From the NCBI RefSeq assembly GCF_030265065.1, contig NC_080406.1, forward strand, positions 2,301,501-2,365,500: a DNA stretch of 64,000 nucleotides, in the 5' to 3' direction. This stretch comes from Corythoichthys intestinalis. Taxonomy: Eukaryota > Chordata > Actinopteri > Syngnathiformes > Syngnathidae. Position numbers and translations under genes: made by a program. Below are positions 1 through 11,000 of the stretch, in pieces. Position 1 is the stretch's first letter, and each line of letters starts with the position of its first letter. Under the pieces are notes generated by a model. The model saw only the letters and a list, made by a program, of their open reading frames with translations. It ran no database searches and had not been told where the DNA came from.

Positions 1-80
1 TTTTACCATTGGGAGAAAATATTTTTACTTTTTACTTGTAAATTTTAAAGCAAGTACTTTTGTACTTTTACTCCACCATC
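1..80. repeat. end of a dispersed fish repeat (acttttactc type)
   Basis: Runs of paired acttt/aagta words ending tacttttactccaccatc are the usual edge of a fish inverted-repeat element. Related edges occur near 3890-4002 and 16504-16625. Most of this copy lies outside the window. Confidence 0.5.
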
Positions 81-359
81 AGTTGACGAGACAGCTTCCA
101 CAGACATTGCGCCACACATTCCCGTAGGGGGCCGACCCAGGCACAATGTTGATTGTCAGATGACTTTGTCTGTGATAAACACAAACACGCTGTGTTCTAA
201 CGCCGGCTTTAATTGGAAATAGGACAAAGGTTTTACTGCATACAAGCCAGCAGGAGTGTCTCAAGGGTGATTTGGTCGAGGATTCAATGTAATTACTATA
301 TTAAATAGCACCATGCATGCACTTTGAAACGTTGTGAATACAATGAAATGAATGGAAAA

Positions 360-2310
360 AAATTTGCCTAATATTAGCTTGACATATTCACCTAAAATCA
401 TTGATAACTGCCCATTTTTTGCTTTTAACCAAGAGTCTAGAGTGTTTTACGATCATATCTATAGAAATTGTGCAATTTAAGCATTTTATTCACAAGAATT
501 TTCAACTTCAAAAGCTCTTTGTTTCGTGACGGCCGCCATGTTGGATTACACAATGCCGCAACTTTTGTTTGAAATTAGGGCTGTCAAAATTATCGCGTTA
601 ATGGGCGGTAATTAATTTTTTAAATTAATCATGTTAAAATATTTGACGCAATTAACGCACATGCCCCGCTCAAACAGTTTAAAATGACAGCACAGTGCAA
701 TGCCAACTTGTTACTTGTGTTTTTTGGAGTTTTGTCACCCTCTGCTGGTTCTTGGGTGCGACTGATTTTATGGGTTTAAGAACTCATGAGCATTGCGTAA
801 TTATGGACATCAACAATGGCGGGCTACTAGTTTATTTTTTGATTGAAAATTTTACAAATTTTATTAAAACGAAAACATTAAGAGGGGTTTTAATATAAAA
901 TTTCTATAACTTGTACTAACATTTATCTTTTAAGAACTACAAGTCTTTCTATCCATGGATCGCTTGAACAGAATTTTAATAATATTAATGCCATCTTGTT
1001 GATTTATTGTTATAATAAACAAATACAGTACTTATGTACCGTATGTTGAATGTATATATCCATCTTGTGTCTTATCTTTCCATTCCAACAATAATTTACA
1101 GAAAAATATGGCATATTTTATAGATGGTTTGAATTGCGATTAATTAATTTTTAAGCTGTAATTAACTCGATTAACAATTTTAATCGTTTGACAGCCCTAC
1201 TTGAAATACTTATGTAAAATGAAAACTGCCTGTTTTTTTGCTTTTAACCCAGAATCTAGACTGTTTTACGTTCATGTCTACAGAAATTTGTGGATTTACG
1301 CATTTATTTACAAGAATTTTCAACTTAAAAAGCTCTTTGTTTCGTGACGGCCGCCATGTTGGATTACACAATACCACAAATTTTGCTTGAAATAGTTATA
1401 TAAAATGAAAACTGCCTGTTTTTCTGCTTTTAACCAAGAATCTAGACTGCTTTACATTCATATCCAAACGCGTAAATCCACGAATTTCTATATTTACAAG
1501 AATTTTCAAATTAAAAAGCTCTGTTTAGTGACGGCCGCCATGTTGGATTACACAATACCGTAACTTTGGCTTGGAAATATTTACATGAAATGAACGATAA
1601 CTGCCCGTTTTATGCTTTTAACCAGGAATCTAGATTGTTTTACGTTCATATCTATAGAAATTGTGCGACTTAAGCATTTATTTACAAGAATTTTCAACCT
1701 AAAAAGCTCTTTGTTTTGTGACGGCCGCCATGTTGGATTACACAATACCACAATTTTTGCATGAAATAGTTATATAAAATGGAAACTGCCTGTTTTTCTG
1801 CTTTTAACCAAGAATCAAGACTGTTTTACATTCATATCTAAATGCGTAAATCCACGAATTTCTACATTTACAATAATTTTCAAATTAAAAAGCTCTTTGT
1901 TTAGTGACGGCCGCCACGTTGGATTACACAATACCGCAACTTTTGCTTGAAATAGTTATGTAAAATGAAAACTGCCTGTTTTTTTGCTTTTAACCAAGAA
2001 TCTAGACTGTTTTACGTTCATATCTATTAAAAATTGTGGATTTACGCATTTCTTTACAAGAATTTTCAACTTAAAAAAACTCTTTGTTTCGTGACGGCCG
2101 CCATGTTGGATTACACAATACCGTAACTTTGGCTTGGAAATATTTACATGAAATGAACGATAACTGCCCGTTTTATGCTTTTAACCAAGAATCTAGACTG
2201 TTTTACGTTCATATCTATAGAAATTGTGCGATTTAAGCATTTATTTTTTAAAAATTCAACCTAAAAAGCTCTTTGTTTTGTCACGGCCGCCATGTAGGAT
2301 TTTGTAAAAA
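360..2310. repeat. tandem array of ~187-bp units with a repeated gccgccatgttgg motif
   Basis: The word gccgccatg recurs near 532, 1350, 1534, 1724, 1910 (as gccgccacg), 2097 and 2287. After the first gap, which holds an inserted hAT element, spacing is 182-191 bp. Each unit also has gcttttaaccaagaatctag and acaagaattttcaa. More diverged units, with cggccgctagcctcattc, continue at 2780-3140. Confidence 0.88.
576..1199. mobile_element. hAT-type non-autonomous element (tagggctgtcaaa ends), copy 1
   Basis: Inverted ends tagggctgtcaaaattatcg and cgtttgacagcccta bound a 624-bp element. Flanks tttgaaat (568-575) and cttgaaat (1200-1207) are an 8-bp target duplication with one mismatch, as expected for hAT. 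It sits inside the 187-bp array. Siblings: 16732, 28228, 51684, 56600. Confidence 0.88.
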
Positions 2311-3884
2311 AAAAAAATAATAATAATTATAATAAGTTGCTATTTCTGGCAAAAACTTAAATGATATGTTAAACATTGCTATTAATCCTGGAAATATTGG
2401 TGATTATCTCTGCATTTGGTAATTTTTGTGCATCAAGCATAAAATTTGAGAATTTTATAGCCATTTTAAGTTTTGCTATACCATAGACTTAAAAAATCTA
2501 TTGACCTGACACCATCATTCTTTGCGTCACACCTTATCAGAGGGGGCCGAACTTCATTTAGTAATAGCCAAAGACGGTCATGTCGGATTTAAGCTTGGAT
2601 TTTTGAAAAAGTATGAAAGCTGTACCGTATACAAACAGGAAGGATTGTCTCAGGAGTGATTTGTTCGAGGATTCAAGGTAAATATATTTTTCGTACCATG
2701 CATGCTTGATTGAAGCATTTATTCGCAGGGACTTTCTTCTTTGTTCACACATAGAACTGACTAGCCTCGCAGTTGGCAATATTGAAGCAAAATAAACGCT
2801 ACCTGCACGGTTTCTTTAACCAAAAATCGAGAATGTTTTACATCTATATCTATGAAGAATTCGGAGAACTAAGCATTAATCCAAAAGAATTTTCGCCAGG
2901 AAAGCTGTTTACGCCAGGTGGCCGCTAGCCTCATTCGCTAACATAGTAGCATGGTACTTCGTCAATATACGTAAAATAAATGCTAACTGTATGGTTTCTT
3001 TACTTCTAACCAATAATCGAGACTGTTTTACATCCATATCTATGAAGAATTCGGGGATTTAAGCATTTATTCACAAGAATTTTCGCCAGGAAAGCTCTGT
3101 TTACGCTAGGCGGCCGCTAGCCTCATTCACTAACAGTATATAGTGTATAATGATAATAAAGGGCTATTCTATCATAAGTTGTGACTGTAAATAGAATTTA
3201 TTAATAATCTATTTAGATATTATTTATGATTGATTCTGCTTGTTTTCCTCAAGTATTAAGTTTCTGATGTTAAATTGAGTGATTTATTATCTGTTGAAAA
3301 CTTACAGTAAAAAAAAAAAAAAAATTGTTGCTATTTTAGTCAAAAACATGTTAAATATTGCTATTAATCCTGAAAATATAGGTGATTATCTCTGCATTTG
3401 GAGATTTTGTGCATCTATTGTAAAATCTGAGACTTTTATAGCCATTTTAAGTTGTGTTATACTTATATTGACAATAATAATCAGGATTTCATAAGGGAAC
3501 GACTTTGAATTTTATGATGCTGCTGCTCATGGAGACTCATATGGCTAAGGTAGTTGCCTGTTTTGGTTTTAGGTCGCTAGCAGCTTTGGTTTTGTAAATA
3601 TTTGAAATTGAAGTTTTTGAAAATAGGCTCCCTACTAATCGCCGACATGTCATGTCAATAGGTTATGAAGCCTATGGTTATACTCATACAAAAAATAATC
3701 GGGATTTTATAAGGGAACGACTTTGAATTTTTTAATGCCGCTGCTCATGGAGACTCATATATGCCTAAGGGAGGGTCCTGTTTTGGTTTTAGGTCTCTAG
3801 TGGCTTTGGTTTTGAACATATTTGAAGTTTTTGAAAATAGGCCCCCTACTGATCAGCCCCGAGCCCTATGTCCCATCAACTGAT

Positions 3885-4005
3885 AGTGAAGTGTATGCTT
3901 TTACTGGTCATTTTTTTTTCTTTTATGTAAGTCATTTTTTGCATCTGTATCCGTACTTTTACTGAAGTAAAAAACAAAAAGTGAGTACTTCATCCACCGC
4001 CTCTT
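3885..4005. repeat. end of an acttttact-type repeat before nyx
   Basis: The words gtacttttactgaagtaaaa and gagtacttcatccaccgcct mark the edge of an inverted-repeat element. Beyond 4005 the DNA up to the nyx stop looks single-copy and is probably nyx 3' UTR or flank. Confidence 0.4.
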
Positions 4006-4218
4006 CATCGTCTTCGCTGAGATCGGTCACAGAAACATGAACTCGGCCATCTTCTCAAGGCGTGAAATTGGATTGCGCGATATCACGAGGCGTGGCGTGT
4101 CTGGTCGAACTGGCGATATCGTCTGCTGCTCTTCAACGTGTGATTACATTGACTTTGTATGGGAACCTCCTGCGCAACGGAGGAAAAACGGGTCCGATCT
4201 GAACGCACCTTAACACCG

Positions 4219-5017
4219 CTACACGTCCGCTACATGTCTGACGAGCCAAGCCGCGAGGACGTAGAGAGCCGACGGCAACGTTCGGCGGAGTCGCCCTCCG
4301 ACCCCCGCGACCAGCTGCCCGTCCTCGGCTTCGGGCGACGTCCCGTTGCGAGAGTTGTCCGTGCCGTTGACGGCCTCTTCGCGGAGTTCCTGCTGAAGTA
4401 GCTTGGAGATGAGGCTGTTGAAGCGGTTCTCGGTGGTGGCGGCGACCTCCGAGGACGGGGTGGTCAGGTTCAGTTCGGCGGGGTCGACGCACGTGCCGTT
4501 AACTTTGGCGAAGACCACTTCGCTCAGATCTAACCCCGCCACGGACGACGGCGAAGCGCAGGGTATGTCCCGCACGAGATTGTAGCTCTCCATCCATTCC
4601 TTCAGCCATTCCAAGGAGCAGTCGCACTCCCAGGGGTTCTTGAAGAGGTAGAGGCGACCCAGGAAGTAGATGGGCTGGAACACCGGGAATGGCAGAGCGG
4701 TGAGGTTGTTGCTGTTCAGGTGGAGTGTGATCAGGCTAGTCAGATTCTCAAAGGTTCCTTCTTCGATGTAAAGCAGCTGGTTCCTGTCCAGGTAGAGGAT
4801 CTCCAGCTCCACCAGGTCGCCGAACCAAGTCCTGGAGACATTGGTCAGCTGGTTCCCGCCGAGGTTGAGCATCTTGAGACGACCGAGGCCCTTGAACGCC
4901 AGCCGGGGCAGGTCGGACAGTAGGTTGTCGTTGAGGTAGAAGTTCTCCAGTCGTACCAGGTCCTGGAAGGCCTGGTCGTGGATGACGTTGATGCGATTCT
5001 CTTGGAGGTTCAAGTAT
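4219..5017 (-). CDS. nyx: nyx exon 3 (last coding exon)
   Basis: The acceptor AG lies at 5019-5018 and the TAG stop at 4219-4221. The exon starts with [17 protein letters not shown] and encodes the distal LRRs, the LRR C-terminal cap (ECDC...PCAS...GTCV), a Thr/Ser/Asn-rich stalk with NLTT, NGTD and NGTS glycosylation sites, and a hydrophobic end ([10 protein letters not shown]). Length 799 bp: one base completing a Lys codon plus 266 codons including stop. Confidence 0.93.
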
Positions 5018-8000
5018 CTGGAAGGAGGGAAGTGACTGTTTTAAAGGAACTAGAAGACCGCAAAACATTTAAACCCCCCCCCCCCCCCCACACACACACA
5101 CACACACACACAAAACCGGAAACAAAAAATAATCATTTTAAAAAATCAGAAAAAAAATCACTCGCCAAACTGCGAAAATTGGCAAAACCATCAAAAAAAC
5201 TTCCCAAAAATAAACCAACCGCGTAAAAGGAAAAAAAATGCAAACAAACTGAAAACAACGTAAAACTGTGGCAACTGTGCTTACCCTAATTTTCGGACTA
5301 TAAGCCACTACTTTTTTCCCTCATTTTGAATCCTGCGGCTTATAGTCCAGTGCGGCTTATTTGATGATTTATTTGGGTTAATAATAGGTAAAACTTTATT
5401 TGACAGCGGCATCATAAGACTGTCATAAGAACATCATAATTATGACATGACACTATCATGGGCAGTACTGAATGCTTATGACAGATGTCAATATGTGTCA
5501 TATTATGTCACTAACTCCATTTATGTCCAGCTCAGATCTTTTACGTCCATTCAAAAGTGAGATAATTTGCTGGATGACACTAACCGACATCTATTATAAG
5601 CATTCATTAATGCTTATGACAGTGTCATGTAATAATTATGACAGTATTATGGCACCAATATCCAAGAAAATGTTACCAAATACAATAGCTAGCAATTAAT
5701 GAAACAACTGGAACAGTAACTGAAGAAATAATTAGCACAGAACATGAATTTTGATTGTTATTTACATCTGTAGTGCCGCAATGCATGCTAGGAGGAATGT
5801 TGGATGACAACAGTGTTGACAGCAGGTGGCAGCAGAGGTTGACTGTCTCCCCCAAGGGATCAGTGATGGCCAAATGAAGATTTTTGAAACAATAAGGCTT
5901 TGCAGCCAATTGGTTCAAAGCTTCATGGTGGTTCATTTGGTTTCATGACAGTCTTATAATGCCTTCGTCAAATGAAGTGTTACCAGTTAAAATATTTTGG
6001 TGTAAATATCCCATAATACAATGAGGACAACTGCGGCTTATAGTCCAGTGCGGCTTATCTATGAACAAATACTGTTTTCATGTCAAATTTGGTGGCTGGC
6101 GACTTATAGTCAGGTGCGCCTTATAGTCCAGAAATTACGGTAATTTTTTTTTAAGGCAAAACCTTGAAAACTTCCCAAAACGCAAAAAAACACAAAAACA
6201 AAAAAATCAAAAACAGGGAAAAAAACGCCACTGAAACCCCAAAAACTCATCCATCAGTTTCTATTTTAATAAGTTTATCAATTGTAGACAGGATATTCAT
6301 TCGCTGCCACCCTCCCACTTCAAATAAATTAGACGACTAGCACAGTGGCATCCATCTTGTTAAGCAGTTTCTGACTAAAACAATACTAGTAAACTAATAA
6401 AATCCAAAATAAAAAAAAATAAACAAATTTAATAAAGCGTAAAATAATTGAAAAAACTCAAAACAGTGAAAACTGGGTGGGGGGAAGAAAAAAAAATAGC
6501 AAAACCATGAAACAGTCCCCAAAAATACAACGCCAAACTGCAAAAACTCATCCTTCCACATTTCTATGAGTTTGTCTAATGAGTTTATCACAAGATGTCC
6601 AATCCATTTGGAGTGGGAGGAATGGCAGCGAATGAACGTTCATTCCTAAGTTAAGGTTCTGACTCTGAAAAAAAAGCCTAAATCAGGCACAAAAAAAAAA
6701 AAAAAAAAAACACTCAACTGGGGAAACCAAGGGTAAAAACACGTCAAAATCTCAAAATACTGGCAAAAAAAAGTTTCCACAAAAAAAAATTGCAAAAAAA
6801 CAAAAAAATGAATTTAAAAAAATGTCCAACTGTGACAACAGGAGGGGCAAAACCATGAAACACCAAAATGACCCTGATATCAAACACCCAAAACAAAACA
6901 AAGAAAAAATTGCAAAATAAAAATTTTTTAAAAAGTGAAAACTGTGACAAGTGAGAAGAAAAAACATGGTAAAACTGTGAAACACTCCCCTAAAAAAGAA
7001 AAAGAAAAAAAGAAAAAATATTTTTTTTAAAACCTAACAAAACACCAAACTGTGAAAACTCATCCTTCTGCTATGGAAAAAAACCACACACACACACAAA
7101 ACAACAACAACGAAAAATCGCAAAAAGCACACACAAAAAAAAAAAACTGAGAAAGTGAAAACTGCAACAACTATGGGGAAAAAAATGGCAAGACCATAAA
7201 ACACTCCTCCCCAAAAAATACAAAAACTTCAACAAAAAAAATTCTGAAAAAATGCCCCTCCCCACCAAAACCACAGAAGTCCGCTCCCAAAAAACTGGGG
7301 ATAAAAAAATCTCAAAACTGCAAAAACACATTTTTCTGATATGAATTTCGATGGGTTTATCACTAGTAGACGTGCGATCCATTTGAATTGGTAGGGATGA
7401 CAGCAAATAAAAAAAACAAACAAACATAAAACTCCGAAAAAAAATATTAACAAAAAAAAAAAAAAAAAACTGAAAACTGTCACAACTGAGAGGGGAAAAA
7501 TGGCAAAACTGTGAAACACTCCCCTCAAAAATACACAAAAACCCACACAGAACCCTTAAAAAAAACCCTGAGCAAAACACGAAACTGTGAAAACTCGTCC
7601 TTCCGCTATGAAAAAACGTCAAAACCACAAAATATGTAAAAAATGTAAAAACAAAAGAAATGTAAAGAAACTGAAAAACAACAATTGAGAGGGACAAAAC
7701 GTTAAAACCGTTAAAAAAATAAAAACGACAAACAAACAAAAACTAAGAAAAAAAACTGTGAAAACTCATCTTTCTGCTATGAAAAACAACACCAGAAAAA
7801 CTGAAAAAAATTGCAACAAAGACACTAAAAAAACCCTGATAACATCAAAACTGCGACAACTATGGGAGAAGAAAATAGCAAGAACATAAAACACTCATCA
7901 CCCAAAAAATACAAAAACTGCAACAAAAAAATGTGAAAAAAAAAAACACAGAGACCCTCCTTCCCAAAAAAACCCCACAAAAATCTGAAGAAAAAAAAAA

Positions 8001-11000
8001 TCACAAAACTGCAAAACTCATTTTTCCGCTATGACTTTTAATGACTAGTACATGTCCGATCCATTTGAAGTGGGAGGAATGGCAGCGAATAAACATTCGC
8101 TCATGAGTTAAGCAGTTTCTGACTCTGAAAAAAGCCTAAATCAGGAAAAACAATTTGGAAAAAAATCCATGAAAAACCGCCAACTTGTGAGTGGGGAAAA
8201 AAAACAGGAAAAAGACAAAAAAACAACAACAAAAAAAACCTAAAAAAAAAAAAAATGGAGGAAACTCATCCTCCCGCTATGAAAAAAACCCGTCAAAACC
8301 ACAAAATAATGGAAAAAAGACAACAACAAAAAATGTAAAGAAACTGAAAAACAACAATTGAGAGGGACAAAATGTCAAAACCGTTAAAAAAAAAAAAAAA
8401 AAAAAGACAAACCAAAAAACAACAATTAAAAAAAAAAATAAACTAAGAAAACAAACTGTGAAAAACAACACAAAAAAACTGGAAAAAATTGCAACAAAGA
8501 CACTAAAAAAAACCACAGAGACCTTCTCTGGAAATAAAAATCACAAAACAGCAAAAACAAATTTTTTTGCTAAGACTTTCAATGACTAGTACATGTCCGA
8601 TCCATTTGAAGTGGGAGGAATGGCAGCGAATAAACATTCGCTCATGAGTTAAGCAGTTTCTGACTCTGAAAAAAGCCTAAATCAGGAAAAACAATTTGGA
8701 AAAAACTCCATGAAAAACCGCCAACTTGTGAAAACCAGAGGTTAGGGAAAAAAACAGCAAAACGACAAAATAATGCATAAAAAACAAACAAACAAACAAC
8801 ACAAAAAAATGCAAGGGGAAAATCTGAAAAACAACAACTGAGTGGGGAAAAAAAAGAAAAAAGACAGAAAACAACAACAACAAAAAACCCTAAAAAAAAA
8901 AAAAAATGGAGGAAACTCATCCTCCCGCTATGAAAAAAAACGTCACAACCACAAAATAATGGAAAAAAGACAACAAAAAAATGTAAAGAAACTGAAAAAC
9001 AACAATTGAGAGGGACAAAATGTCAAAACCGTTAAAAAAAAACCAAAAAAAACGACAAACCAAAAAAAACAACAATTAAAAAAAAAAAAAAACTAAGAAA
9101 ACAAACTGTGAAAACTCATCTTTCTGTGAAAAACAACACAAAAAAACTGGGAAAAAATTGCAACAAAGACACAAAAAAAACCACAGAGACCTTCTCCGGA
9201 AATAAAAATCACAAAACAGCAAAAACTAATTTTTCTGCTAAGACTTTCAATGACTAGTACATGTCCGATCCATTTGAAGTGGGAGGAATGGCAGCAAATA
9301 AACATTCGCTCATGAGTTAAGCAGTTTCTGACTCTGAAAAAAGCCTAAATCAGGAAAAACAATTTGGAAAAAAATCCATGAAAAACCGCCAATTTGTGAA
9401 AACCAGAGGTTAGGGGAAAAAACAGCAAAACGACAAAATAATGCATAAAAAACAAATAAACAAACAACACAAAAAATTGCAAGGGGAAAATATGAAAAAC
9501 GACAACTGAGTGGGGGAAAAAAACAAGAAAAAAGACAAAAAACAACAACAAAAAAACCCTAAAAAAAATGGAGGAAACTCATCCTCCCGCAATGAATTTC
9601 AATGAGTTTATCCACGAGTGGAAGTCCAATCTATTTGAAGCGGGCAAGTGAAGCGGTTTAACTTACTTGAGGCTGCCCAAGCCCAGCAGCGAATTGTAGG
9701 CCACCGCCTCGATCTTGCTCCTCTCCAGGTAAATGTGGGTGAGGTTCTCCATACCCCGGATGGCGCCGGGAATCCTGCGAAACTTGTTCTGGAAGCAGAG
9801 CAGCTCCTTGAGCGCCGTCTGCTCGATGAAGATGCGGTCCGGGATGTTGAAGAGATTGCAGTCGGACAGGTCCAGGCGCACCAGCTTTTTCAGACCCGTG
9901 AACGTCCGCGTGTGCAGGTAGCTGATATACTCATTGTGCGCCATTTTCAGCTCCACCAGGTTGGACAGGCCCTGAGTGACAAAGTTTTAAAGACATTTCA
10001 GCTCAGTTTCTTATTCACCGCAAACTCATCTTTTCAGCAGACCCTTAGCTAACATCATAGGATGTGTTTGTGTTAATTACACACTAGGGATGGAAACCTC
10101 TGAGTACCTCCTGATACGATACGTAATTATTTTTATAATGGATTCATTGGATAAATGTTACGTTTTTCAGTGAGTCACAATTTAACTGTTTGTTTTGGGC
10201 ATGTTGTCAGCAGTGTTGTTAATCTTACTTTAAAAAAGTAAATAATTACAGCTACAGATTACTTCTCCCAAAAAGTAATTGCGTTAGTAACTCAGTTACC
10301 TGAATGTAAGAGTAATTAGTTACTTGGCAAAGTAACTGGTGATAATTTTCATGTTCTTTTTTCTCAAAAAAACCAAAACAAAACAACAACAAAAACAGGT
10401 CACACAATGTGAAGTTTAAAAGGTTTTTGGGACAATTGGCCCTAGTCCAATTCTTTACCCTAAACTTAACTAGACACAGGGGTATTGCGGATATTGCGAT
10501 AACTAGATAGTAACCTTTGCTATGTGTGGAAGTCATTTAATGTTGTGAATCAACCGTTAAAGTTGTTAAAATTGCTCCCGTTATTGCATTAGTTCCCTTA
10601 TGTCTATTCGAAATGTGTAAGTTTTAAAATTGTTTCATCATTTAAAGATAGATTTAAGTTAAGTTTTGCCGATTTAGGAGTATTTAAGATAAAAACTTAC
10701 TTAGGTTCGCTACGAAGGTTCTCTACAACAGAGCTTTCTTGAGAAGTCTACTGCTTTAAGATGGCAGCTGTGTACTAACGCATCTAGTTCTTTATTATAC
10801 TTGTTGCTCATGCCGCCGTGTCTGCCATTTGCATCTAGTAATGTATGTATGTGATATCTACCGAAGCATCACGTGGGCACGTAGTTTGTAGGCTATCGGG
10901 TACAGTCAGGTATAATTGGAGCCACCTAGCATAGTAGCATCGCGTTCGTAACGGCGTCACACTCCCTTGCCTCCTCCCCACTCCTGCTCTGCTCTCTCAT

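Larger units (their letters stand above)
200..3880. repeat. long dispersed repeat with internal tandem duplications
   Basis: Segment 230-330 (ending gcaccatgcatgcactttg) recurs near 2600-2710, segment 2335-2470 recurs at 3325-3460, and 3500-3690 recurs at 3717-3870. A reverse-oriented piece lies at 51376-51640. The stretch is therefore one repeat family with several internal duplications. No coding region was seen. Confidence 0.6.

Noticed and set aside
360-2310. CRISPR-like regular repeat
   Set aside because: Units are ~187 bp and similar throughout, without short repeats and unique spacers; this is a eukaryotic tandem repeat.
4133-4492. 119-residue Arg-rich minus-strand frame and several plus-strand frames over nyx exon 3
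   Set aside because: Shadows of the GC-rich nyx coding exon in other frames.
7071-7739. 222-residue Phe-rich minus-strand frame, and similar frames in 6.4-9.6 kb
   Set aside because: They are translations of poly-T/TTTG composition on the reverse of the A-rich tract; there is no domain, and repeat units break them irregularly.
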